Part shown: in pieces, positions 47,672 to 55,335 of the stretch
Numbering within the stretch: position 1 is the first letter of the stretch
Layout: each line of letters starts with the position of its first letter
Program-made: the position numbers and the translations under genes
Assembly: GCF_001269905.1 (NCBI RefSeq)
Contig: NZ_LHVK01000007.1
Location: 1 to 64,000 of the forward strand
Reading direction: 5' to 3'
Length of the DNA: 64,000 bases
DNA from: Pseudomonas corrugata
GTDB lineage: Bacteria; Pseudomonadota; Gammaproteobacteria; Pseudomonadales; Pseudomonadaceae
Notes under the pieces: model-generated
Seen by the model: the letters and a program-made list of their open reading frames with translations, nothing else
Told to the model about the DNA's origin: nothing
Databases searched by the model: none

Positions 47672-49431
47672 CAGAAAAACCGCAAGCTGAGGTTATCGCA
47701 GTTTACCCTAACAAAGTTCGAATCTGCGTAGATGACCTAGGGAGTTTTACCAATGGTCATCCCTTATTACGTGTTGGCTCCTACCTGAGAGTGACAGACC
47801 ATGAGGATTGTGTCCTCATCGCCATCATAGAGAGTTTTCTAATTGAAGTAGACCATAAATTCGATCGCCGGCATGTTATCGAGGCTTTGCCGCTGGGGGT
47901 GATCAAGGATGGGAAATTTATTCGAGGTGGAGATGCTCTGACTATACCTCCTACTGGGGTTGAGCCTGCCACAATGAACGACATTAAAAAAATCTTTGAG
48001 GATTCCGTACCTGAACACAAGAAACTTGAGTTTTCAGCACTGCTCGCCGACCCTGAGATCAGGGTACCTGTTGACGGAAACAAGTTCTTCAACAAGCATA
48101 TTGCTGTGGTAGGTTCAACTGGGGCGGGCAAATCGAATACCGTCACACGAATCATCCAAACATCTACGGAAAAAAACGCTACTGACTCTCCCAACAACTC
48201 TCACGCTATCATCTTTGACATTCATTCCGAATATAAAACAGCTTTCCCAACTGCCAACCATATCGACATCAACAGCTTGAACCTCCCGTACTGGCTGCTT
48301 AATAGTGAGGAGTTGGAAGAGGTGCTCCTTGACACCGGCGAACGCGACAATTACAACCAGTCCTCTGTTTTTAGATATCTAGTAACGGAAAACAAAAAAA
48401 AACACAATAAGTCCTTCTCAAAAATCTTTTACGATAGCCCCGTTTTCTTCGACATCCATGAAGTTCTGAATGCGCTGTACAACATCAAAAGCGAAACAAC
48501 GAACGCTAAAAACTCAAGCTTATACATGATCAATGACGGTACCTACAAGCTATTAGCCGAGGGGAAAACCGACCCCACCACTGGGATACCACTTGATGAC
48601 GAGCAACGCATCCTTAAATACTTCGAAGCGAAATTGGAATTCCATCCAACTAAATCTCAAAGTATTACTAACGGTAGCTATGCAGATGGGTCTTTGGATA
48701 AATTCTTCACCCGCTTTGAGTCAAAAGTTGCTCAGGAACGACTGAGTTTCCTCTTTGGGGCTAATGCCAAAGCCGCTACGCTTGAGGACACTCTGCGCAA
48801 CCTTATAGGTTACCAACTAGGTAAAACAGCTAACGTAACCGTACTCGACCTGAGCGGCATCCCATTTGAGGTGTTGAGCATTACCGTGTCGCTGATCTCA
48901 CGGCTTATCTTTGAACACGGCTACCACTACAAGGTGTACCGGACGAAAAAGGGAGAAACCATCAATAATGATGCTCCTATCCTGCTGGTATATGAAGAGG
49001 CCCATAAGTACGTACCCACCAGTGAGCTTACAAAGTACCGTGCCGCAAAACAGTCCATTGAACGAATTGCAAAAGAAGGTCGTAAATACGGTGTGACCTT
49101 GCTGCTTTCTAGTCAGCGTCCATCCGAGATTTCAGAAACCATCTTTTCCCAGTGCAACAACTTTGTTGCAATGCGTCTTACGAACCCAAGCGATCAGAAT
49201 TATGTGCGCAGACTTCTGCCCGACACATTGGGCAAGCTGATTGAAAAAATGCCCAACCTTGGCGCTGGCGAGGCGCTCTTGATCGGGGATTCGCTGGTCA
49301 TGCCATCTCTAGTGAAGATCGACGTCTGCGATCCAGCGCCATCGTCTGCCGACATCCCATATTGGGAGTTGTGGAAGGACGAATGGAAAGATCTCAGCTT
49401 CGATGACATCACAACTGAGTGGCTAAAATGA
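47668..49431 (+). CDS. HerA-type hexameric ATPase/helicase
   Basis: A 587-residue HerA/FtsK-family ATPase. An N-terminal barrel-like domain (residues 1-120), Walker A GSTGAGKS at 149-156, Walker B ILLVYEEAHKYVP at 438-450, and the sensor and arginine region GRKYGVTLLLSSQRPSEI. HerA forms hexamers that load nuclease or NADase partners onto DNA. Upstream nuclease overlap and the ATGA coupling indicate a two-gene module. The last codons also overlap a short ATG frame (see findings). Confidence 0.93.
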   Translation: MTEKPQAEVIAVYPNKVRICVDDLGSFTNGHPLLRVGSYLRVTDHEDCVLIAIIESFLIEVDHKFDRRHVIEALPLGVIKDGKFIRGGDALTIPPTGVEPATMNDIKKIFEDSVPEHKKLEFSALLADPEIRVPVDGNKFFNKHIAVVGSTGAGKSNTVTRIIQTSTEKNATDSPNNSHAIIFDIHSEYKTAFPTANHIDINSLNLPYWLLNSEELEEVLLDTGERDNYNQSSVFRYLVTENKKKHNKSFSKIFYDSPVFFDIHEVLNALYNIKSETTNAKNSSLYMINDGTYKLLAEGKTDPTTGIPLDDEQRILKYFEAKLEFHPTKSQSITNGSYADGSLDKFFTRFESKVAQERLSFLFGANAKAATLEDTLRNLIGYQLGKTANVTVLDLSGIPFEVLSITVSLISRLIFEHGYHYKVYRTKKGETINNDAPILLVYEEAHKYVPTSELTKYRAAKQSIERIAKEGRKYGVTLLLSSQRPSEISETIFSQCNNFVAMRLTNPSDQNYVRRLLPDTLGKLIEKMPNLGAGEALLIGDSLVMPSLVKIDVCDPAPSSADIPYWELWKDEWKDLSFDDITTEWLK

Positions 49432-49494
49432 GCGCTGCAGCCGATCTTGAGACCGGTAAACACAAGCGGCTTGAATCGCTCCAGGTTTTGTAGG

Positions 49495-49566
49495 CGACAG
49501 ATGACCAACTTCTGGCCGAAAGCCGCCGGTCGTGGGCGGCTGCTTGGCCAGAAGCTGACACTTCTT
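49495..49566. repeat. dispersed island repeat
   Basis: Inverted arms ACTTCTGGCCGAAAGC and CTTGGCCAGAAGC around GCCGGTCGTGGGCGGC. It begins two bases after the end of the short frame that overlaps herA. Confidence 0.7.
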
Positions 49567-49666
49567 AGGAAAAGGGGGGATCAGCCTCGATCAAACTTCA
49601 GGGCCGTTCAATGGATATATCGCCTCTCTTCAGCTGTCCTTTACTAAAGGATGGCTTAACGAAGTA

Positions 49667-51151
49667 TTAGCCCTCGCGAATACGATTCAAAATTTTAGGA
49701 ATATCGCTATATTCCTCATACCAGATCACCGTTACACCGAGCTCTCGCATGAGCTCTTCGTTTGTGCTGTGGTGCCTGTCCAAGAAACGGTCAATCACTG
49801 CGCTTGGAATTTTCAGCTGATGTCCCCGATCGCCACTCTTAAATTTTTTTGAGGTCAGCCGACGCATAAATGCAAAATGCTTTGGTTTCTCAATGGATTT
49901 TGACGCGATTTCTAATAAGCGTCGCAAATTCGGATCAGTGAGAGAAAGACCAATCATAAGGCACGATGTTTCCTTGAAGCTATTCAACTGCACCAAGTTC
50001 GACCAATGATAAGAGTCGCGATAAATCAGATGATAGCCTTCTTCTGAAAAAACCAAAGTGCAACGATCTAAGTTAGAATACTTATCTCTAACCTCAGGTA
50101 AAAAACCGTGCACATGGTAAACCGGCAGATCCTCAGCACTAGGAGTTTCAAACTCCTCAAAAATACTTTTATGGACAAGGCCGCGTCCTGACAGAGCACG
50201 CTCAATAAAATCATCAAAGTTATAAGTGAGAATTGATTTTACCTTAGCGCCTGTCCTTGTAGGCGTGCAGAGACGAGCAATGGCTGTAATAAGTTCTGAC
50301 TCTATGTGGAACTCTGCGTTACGTAGAGAGTATAGCTGGTGAGTGATTGCCTCAATAAAACTTCGTTGTTCCGTCGGCGACCCTACAGAAAGTCCCTTCC
50401 TGATATACCTGGCCAGCATCAGAGCGGAGGGGCCATCAACCTCCATAAGCCTAGAAACAATCTGAGAAACTTGCGCCGTATCGCTTTTATCTCCTCCAAT
50501 ATTTTCTTGAGCCAACATAGATACGAAAAGAGAGTTCAATAGAGTATTCCAGTCTGGCAAACCTGCGCTACTTGATACCCCCGCTCCCAAAACCAACGAA
50601 AAACTGCCGGATCGATATTGCTCTGCAACAAGCTTAACAAGTTGATCTCGTTCTTCCTGCCACGGTTTCGTTGGACGAGTCGCGGCCATTTTCAAACGTA
50701 ATGAAAACAAACTATCAGTTAGCTTGCTAACCTCTTCTTTATGCTTGTGCATGAGGTCATTGATTTTTTTCTCTCCCCAGATAACCACGGGGGCGCGGCC
50801 AAGAGCATCAGGTTCATGGAGCATGTAACTCAATGTTGGATCGGGCATCTTCGGCGCAATAATTAACAGTCCGAATCCAGGCTCGCCATGCATTCGAAAA
50901 GAGTCTACCAACAACTTAATTTTATTTTTAGTTGCAGTAAAAATAAATTCAATAAAAACGGGGGTAGATAGATCTCCAACGCCTTGAGGGGCGACAGCGT
51001 CGAACAATGACGTGTGGGTGTCGAGACTATTAACCTCATGACCGTAATGAGACGCTTCAACTTGAAGAAGCTTGGTAAGGAACGCCTCTAGAAACAGATA
51101 TCCCCCGGAGCCGTAAGACGCCAGTCGTTCTTCCAAAGCAAAAAAATCCAT
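49667..51151 (-). CDS. SIR2-domain protein with a degenerate nuclease-like N-terminus
   Basis: A 494-residue protein, convergent with herA. The SIR2 domain begins near residue 185: GAGVSSSAGLPDW at 189-201 (NAD binding), TYNFDD at 309-314 and YHVHGF at 345-350 (catalytic His346 or 348), the layout of SIR2 NADases in phage defence. The first about 130 residues look like a restriction-type fold (FDAVAPQGVGDLSTPVFIEF), but the usual ExK lysine is missing, so that part probably only binds DNA. A C-terminal YHWSNLVQLNSFKETSCLMIGLS segment follows the SIR2 core. Likely depletes NAD on infection; a partner for HerA is possible. Confidence 0.88.
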   Translation of the reverse strand: MDFFALEERLASYGSGGYLFLEAFLTKLLQVEASHYGHEVNSLDTHTSLFDAVAPQGVGDLSTPVFIEFIFTATKNKIKLLVDSFRMHGEPGFGLLIIAPKMPDPTLSYMLHEPDALGRAPVVIWGEKKINDLMHKHKEEVSKLTDSLFSLRLKMAATRPTKPWQEERDQLVKLVAEQYRSGSFSLVLGAGVSSSAGLPDWNTLLNSLFVSMLAQENIGGDKSDTAQVSQIVSRLMEVDGPSALMLARYIRKGLSVGSPTEQRSFIEAITHQLYSLRNAEFHIESELITAIARLCTPTRTGAKVKSILTYNFDDFIERALSGRGLVHKSIFEEFETPSAEDLPVYHVHGFLPEVRDKYSNLDRCTLVFSEEGYHLIYRDSYHWSNLVQLNSFKETSCLMIGLSLTDPNLRRLLEIASKSIEKPKHFAFMRRLTSKKFKSGDRGHQLKIPSAVIDRFLDRHHSTNEELMRELGVTVIWYEEYSDIPKILNRIREG

Positions 51152-51415
51152 TATTTCCTATCTCAGTAGATGACGTCGCCCGGGCCAAAGTCCGGCCACT
51201 GGTCATATTTTCAAAGCACGCACGCTATCACAATGCCACTGCGGAATTGAACCACTGCGTCGCTATCACTTTCGCGGGGGCCCATTGGCGATAGCTGCTA
51301 CCGCGAGAAGCAGCGCCAGTTTAGAAATATAGAGTTCTGGTTTTGTCGGATTTCATCGAGCAGCCGACAATCGCTCATTACGAATAGTAGCTTCTATCGG
51401 TAAACATTCGCTTGC
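51152..51415. other. gap upstream of the SIR2 gene
   Basis: No gene. The minus-strand promoter of the SIR2 gene must lie here; AGGAAATA before its ATG is the likely ribosome site. Base composition is mixed, with no repeat or hairpin that stands out. Confidence 0.4.
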
Positions 51416-51513
51416 GACCGTCCGCTTTTGGCCGATTGCTGCCTGTCGCCAAGGGCGGCAATCGGCCAGAAGCGGACTGTTTCCCAGTAAATAAATCCGT
51501 CCCCTTTTCCCTG
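51416..51513. repeat. dispersed island repeat, left arm of a pair
   Basis: Inverted core arms CCGCTTTTGGCCGATTGC and GCAATCGGCCAGAAGCGG. The right-hand part (51466-51513) is the reverse complement of 52820-52872 with few differences (for example, GGGGACGGATTTATTTACTGGG against GGGGACAGATTTATTTACTGGG, shown in parts here). The two copies face each other across the YfbU gene pair. Confidence 0.8.
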
Positions 51514-51560
51514 CTGCTTATCAACTTAGGAAGAATCATTCCGAAAGCAACACAAGAGCG

Positions 51561-52124
51561 TCAAGTCGATGTCTTTCGTTGGCTAGGATGAGTGCATGCG
51601 TTTAATACCTGCGCAATCTCGTCAACGTTCAGGTACCTATCATAGGACGGTATTCGAACCATAGCGAAAGCGTGAAGCATGCGCTGATAAACGTCCATCA
51701 TAGGGGAATGTGAGTTGAGATATCTACCCTTGAATCGTTCGAACCGATCAAGATCGTTAACAAGCGTTGATGCAATCCCTATATATCTCGATTCATTATT
51801 ACCATCAAATCCCCGAAATGTAGGATTTACCCCAAACGGCTTGGCCTTCTCAATAAGCGCTTTTTTGTCGTCGGCAGAAAGCTCAGCGTAGGACTCTTCA
51901 ATCCAGTCCCACATTTCAAGTACATCCAAAATTTCTCTTAGGCTTTCAGGTTCATCCTGTTCAGTAAAAGGGATGCCTGGATATTTCCATGCGATACTCC
52001 ACTCACTTTCTGAGTGGATCGCCGACCTTATGAAATCTGGATCTATCTCGCTGTCTACTCCGAGCTTGTCGTAAAGTTCGCACAGCATCAAAGCGATTAC
52101 TTTTTCACCATCTGTAAACTTCAT
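51561..52124 (-). CDS. YfbU family protein
   Basis: A 187-residue protein matching the YfbU family in its second half: FRGFDGNNESRYIGIASTLVNDLDRFERF, then MMDVYQRMLHAF and LNVDEIAQVLNA. E. coli YfbU has the parallel FLGFDAATEARYLGY...KYQRML...LSANEINQIINA pattern. YfbU is linked to toxin-type or stress phenotypes but has no settled biochemical role. It lies 14 bp after the membrane protein gene on the same strand, so the pair is an operon. Confidence 0.82.
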   Translation of the reverse strand: MKFTDGEKVIALMLCELYDKLGVDSEIDPDFIRSAIHSESEWSIAWKYPGIPFTEQDEPESLREILDVLEMWDWIEESYAELSADDKKALIEKAKPFGVNPTFRGFDGNNESRYIGIASTLVNDLDRFERFKGRYLNSHSPMMDVYQRMLHAFAMVRIPSYDRYLNVDEIAQVLNACTHPSQRKTST

Positions 52125-52138
52125 ATAATCGCCACTCC

Positions 52139-52642
52139 TTATTTCACGTCTTCCATGCGTTCGTCAGATATCTGCTTAGCGACTGGCATGAAATTATTGA
52201 TTTCAATATAAATCAACGTACCGGCCTTTATAACACCTTCCAAATCAGACTTGTTAGCCACAGCTGGCAAATTATTCAATATTGACTTCGAAAGGTTGAC
52301 TGCATGACTTTCTATATCAACACTAAAAAGATGTCCATGTTCTGAGAGGGTCTGACAATAACTCTCTAGCGCTCTAGATATGTGAGAAAGATCAATGCCC
52401 TTGATCTGCTTAACTTGTCCAGAGGGCCCTATAGGAGAGATAGCCTGCAATATCGTCCTAGTAGCATGCAGCACCTGATGCGCCTCAGCACTTTGCCTGG
52501 AGCTAATCATTCGCGAATACAGTGCATCGGCTTTTGATGCCGAGCCAGATGCATTTAATGCCTCACGCCATGCCCATACAGCGCTGCCGATAGATGCGAT
52601 TGACGAGACAAGACCGAGCCACCACATAAAACCTGTTTCCAC
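52139..52642 (-). CDS. hypothetical protein with N-terminal membrane segment, partner of YfbU-like protein
   Basis: A 167-residue protein with one hydrophobic segment at residues 4-26 (GFMWWLGLVSSIASIGSAVWAW) and a largely helical remainder. I recognise no domain. Order membrane protein then YfbU, with 14 bp between them, suggests a functional pair. Base composition is AT-rich like its neighbours. Confidence 0.72.
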   Translation of the reverse strand: METGFMWWLGLVSSIASIGSAVWAWREALNASGSASKADALYSRMISSRQSAEAHQVLHATRTILQAISPIGPSGQVKQIKGIDLSHISRALESYCQTLSEHGHLFSVDIESHAVNLSKSILNNLPAVANKSDLEGVIKAGTLIYIEINNFMPVAKQISDERMEDVK

Positions 52643-52692
52643 GCAGCCTCCCTGCCATATGACTTCGCTTTAGGCATTGAAGCTTATCCTCA

Positions 52693-52812
52693 TCAAGCCG
52701 CAACCGCCACGCCCCTTTCCTCCCCCAGCACCACCGTCAGCGGCCTCAACGCCTGCCCATCTAGCCGACCGACCACACGGAACAGATCCTGAATAACCCA
52801 GCCCCATTACGA
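52693..52812 (-). pseudogene. C-terminal remnant of an unidentified protein
   Basis: The minus-strand frame ending at the TGA (52693-52695) encodes about 37 residues that read like a real protein end (IQDLFRVVGRLDGQALRPL, TVVLGEERGVAVAA), but a stop lies immediately upstream, next to the repeat. I cannot name the parent family. Confidence 0.35.
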
Positions 52813-52815
52813 AAC

Positions 52816-52916
52816 CAGGTGGGAAAAGGGGACAGATTTATTTACTGGGTGACCGTCCGCTTCTGGCCGAAAGCGGTCAGTGATGAGCGGCTGCTTCCGC
52901 CCCATAGCGGGACGGT
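52816..52916. repeat. dispersed island repeat, right arm of a pair
   Basis: Starts with GGGAAAAGGGGAC-GATTTATTT-like sequence, then CCGTCCGCTTCTGGCCG and an inverted arm. It is the mirror image of 51416-51513 and closes the block containing the YfbU pair. Confidence 0.8.
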
Positions 52917-53176
52917 CAAATTTCTCGGCGACCTTAACCTCGGGAACGATGCAGGCCCATTGCGTCCCGCGAGTACAACGTACTCTCATACTGGAAGCAC
53001 TGGCTTCACATTCGGAGTACTGGGCAGGACTGGCGCTCCGATGGTTGGAAGAGGGCTTTCCCCTGGATTTGGAACTGAGCCAACTCTTGGCTCATTGCGC
53101 CGAGAATCGGGGGCTGCCTCAATCTCATCGTCACAGGGCACTTAAGCTTGCCTGCCTAGCGGGAAATGGCAGCTGA
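52880..53176 (+). pseudogene. small or decayed protein-like frame
   Basis: A 98-residue plus-strand frame whose first half is repeat-derived and whose second half (from about residue 37) looks protein-like: LILEALASHSEYWAGLALRW, LEEGFPLDLELSQLLAHC and RGLPQSHRHRALKLA. The start is unconvincing, so this is probably a 3' remnant. Family not identified. Confidence 0.3.
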
Positions 53177-53541
53177 GCAAGAAAGCAGAGGCTGGACATC
53201 TTGACGAGTGCTATCGCTGTGGCGGCTGGGCTTGGAATACTGGCGCAGCGGACGCGGCTCAAATTCTCGAAGCACCTTGGAGAGGCTTGAGCACGCGCTG
53301 CGCGCAGAGGTACATCAAGAGGCGCAGGCAGTGGAGCCGAGCCAGGTGTATCACCGCGTCGTGATCTGCCTGAGGGGCAGTCCTGAATATGGTCGCTGCG
53401 GAAATTGCACGCAATCGGCCCATAGCGTCGACAACCGGCATACTGCTGCTACGCTTTTCATGTTGTCAGGGTGACGGGTATTTGTCGCAGGACAATTATC
53501 AATCGGCATGCAGGTAGCCTTTTTTCATAAGGAAATGAGCG

Positions 53542-54138
53542 ATGACTGGGCCGGATGCAGAAAACCTTTTTAATACTCGGGTTCTTCCTGCTTTTCAAAA
53601 CGAATACCCGAATATGGACGACACTATTTTCTTCATCGATGAGGATAGTGAAGACATAGATGGATCGGGTGGACCAGGCATCGTTGGACTTACAAAGGGG
53701 GCGCGCCAACAAGCGGACTTTTTAGTAAAGTTTGCTATTGCGCACGAGACTGCACATGGCGTTGTTTATCTGGAACACATTAAACAAGGCACCACATGCC
53801 CACAAGCGCAAGGGAGCGATCGTAAGAAGCATGAAGCCTGGGCCGACTTGATTGCTACAAAGGTATTACTCACTCGAGTTCCCGACTTCTGGGCCGTGAT
53901 AGCGGCACAGTTAGACGAGATAAGTAATATATTGGGTCCGGCAACGAACTCACATCCTTCCGGCCAGACACGCGTAAAACTAATCAGAAGCTTTGTAACC
54001 GCCTATAACCAAGCAGGTGCAGCAAAAGGGTGCTTCAGCAGACTATTCTGCTGCTTTTCAAGCCCCGTCAGCACGACTCAAGCAAGGGAAAATGCATTCA
54101 AGGCGGCTTTCAAGAAAATTGCCACTGCCAAGTTGTAA
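53542..54138 (+). CDS. putative zincin-like protein
   Basis: A 198-residue protein with HETAH at 68-72 (HExxH) and a possible third-ligand region KKHEAWADLIA (Glu98, Asp102), the pattern of a zinc-dependent peptidase. There is no signal peptide. A C-terminal Cys-rich basic tail (CFSRLFCCFSS) looks like a membrane-association or lipid-modified stretch. I recognise no named family. AAGGAAATGAGCG precedes the ATG. A hairpin terminator follows at 54164-54217. Confidence 0.72.
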   Translation: MTGPDAENLFNTRVLPAFQNEYPNMDDTIFFIDEDSEDIDGSGGPGIVGLTKGARQQADFLVKFAIAHETAHGVVYLEHIKQGTTCPQAQGSDRKKHEAWADLIATKVLLTRVPDFWAVIAAQLDEISNILGPATNSHPSGQTRVKLIRSFVTAYNQAGAAKGCFSRLFCCFSSPVSTTQARENAFKAAFKKIATAKL

Positions 54139-54163
54139 GGGCAGCATTAGACAAAAGCAGGAT

Positions 54164-54217
54164 GGGAGCAGGTTTATTTGCGGACAAATAAATGCGTCTT
54201 GCTCCTGGGCTTTTATT
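54164..54217 (+). terminator. terminator after the zincin-like gene
   Basis: GGGAGCA...TGCTCC outer pairs enclose a perfect TTTATTTG-CGGA-CAAATAAA hairpin, followed by a T-rich run. Confidence 0.7.
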
Positions 54218-54261
54218 GTTTTTCCTGCCACTGCCCCGATACTGGCCGCAAGCACATCAAT

Positions 54262-54567
54262 TCAAACAAGAACAGGGCGAAGGAAACTGCGCTCGTAGCT
54301 CAAGATAAATTTTTGCTCGGAAGCTTGCGTCACCAATTCAACACATTCAGGATCTACTTCGGCCTCGCTACGATACCTCTCGTAATCTGCAAGGTTGGAA
54401 AAGCTGAACAGACAATAAGCGATGTTGTTGGCGCCTTCGGCAGGCAGGAAGTAGCCGTGATGGTTTCCTCCCATACGGGTCACCACACGAATCCATTGTC
54501 GAGAATAGTTTTCAAAAGCCGGGAGTTGGTAGGGGTCGATTACATATCTAACGTGGCAAGTAATCAT
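54262..54567 (-). CDS. NIPSNAP family protein
   Basis: A 101-residue protein of the NIPSNAP ferredoxin-like fold: ITCHVRYVIDPYQLPAFENYSRQWIRVVTRMGGNHHGYFLPAEGANNIAYCLFSF and later ERYRSEAEVDPEC. These are dimeric alpha/beta barrel proteins of varied or unknown function. No operon partner. Confidence 0.88.
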   Translation of the reverse strand: MITCHVRYVIDPYQLPAFENYSRQWIRVVTRMGGNHHGYFLPAEGANNIAYCLFSFSNLADYERYRSEAEVDPECVELVTQASEQKFILSYERSFLRPVLV

Positions 54568-54668
54568 TGGATCATTCCTTTGAAAATGGCGAAATCGCTA
54601 TTCTACACACGCTGTAAGCTGCGTTTTTGACGGCAATGTTGTGTAGCAAAAGTCAGGTTTACATCACC

Positions 54669-55059
54669 ATGGACATCCAGGAAATCAAGCAACGCCTGGC
54701 CCGCCCTGCCGTAAAGCTTATTGCCGGCGGCTTTCGCCCTACCGGCACCGATGAAGAAAGCTGGCTGGGCAAGGTCTTCCTGTTCCGGCCGGATGAAGGG
54801 CTGCCCGCCAACCAGGCAGGGCAACCATTGCTCCCCTATGCACAGTTTTACCTGCCCGCCCTGCCCGTCAACAATCCGCTGCTGGCGGGGGTTCGTGTGC
54901 TGACGCCAGTCGGGTGTCGATCCGGGTGAAGGCTTCGAGTTTGTGTTCCAGATCTCATCGGACGCGAAGATCAATCTGAACGTGGTCGACAGTGGGAGCC
55001 TGATGTTCTGGAAGCACAACGAAACTGGGGAGTGGGCGTTTTATTATGATTTTTACTGA
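54669..55059 (+). pseudogene. DUF1963 gene with internal deletion
   Basis: The 5' part (54669 on) encodes MDIQEIKQRLARPAVKLIAG...LLAGVRVLTP, an intact DUF1963 (YwqG-like) N-terminus of about 80 residues. The frame then stops after PVGCRSG. The other frame, from about 54905, continues as QSGVDPGEGFEFVFQISSDAK...WAFYYDFY with the family's usual C-terminus. About 150 residues between the two parts are missing and the frame is shifted. Family members run to 250-280 residues. Confidence 0.72.
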
Positions 55060-55080
55060 TGTTTTGCCATCTTCTTTCCT

Positions 55081-55323
55081 TCAGCAATCCTCTTCAAACC
55101 GCCGCCGCTTCATAAATAACCCCATCCCTATAGGCACAGCAAAAACCGACCACAACCCCAGATCAAACCCCAACAAGCGTGTCTGGCCTGCCACAACGCA
55201 GCCAACCGCACCCGCCGCCACCAACACCACTCCCAGCCACTTGCGCAGCAGATACGGCTTGAGAAACCGATCGAGCAGAAAGGACAACACCACGGCAATA
55301 ACCATCTGGGTAATGTCGGACAT
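55081..55323 (-). CDS. small membrane protein of unknown function
   Basis: An 80-residue protein with about three hydrophobic segments (residues 4-20, 28-48, 52-72) and a charged C-terminus (KRRRFEEDC). I recognise no family. Its gene lies 12 bp after the next gene upstream on the same strand, so the two are probably co-transcribed. Confidence 0.7.
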   Translation of the reverse strand: MSDITQMVIAVVLSFLLDRFLKPYLLRKWLGVVLVAAGAVGCVVAGQTRLLGFDLGLWSVFAVPIGMGLFMKRRRFEEDC

Positions 55324-55335
55324 ATAGGTCTCCAG

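Larger units (their letters stand above)
52643..53541. other. 899-bp region with decayed gene pieces and a repeat
   Basis: No intact gene. Minus strand 52693-52812 reads a plausible protein C-terminus (VIQDLFRVVGRLDGQALRP..., cut off upstream by a stop). A repeat copy occupies 52816-52916. Plus strand about 52880-53176 reads a plausible C-terminal piece (LEEGFPLDLELSQLLAHCAENR...). The rest, to 53541, has no support. Confidence 0.5.

Noticed and set aside
54603..55019. 138-codon minus-strand frame opposite the DUF1963 remnant
   Set aside because: The plus strand carries recognisable family sequence in two frames; the minus frame is a shadow.
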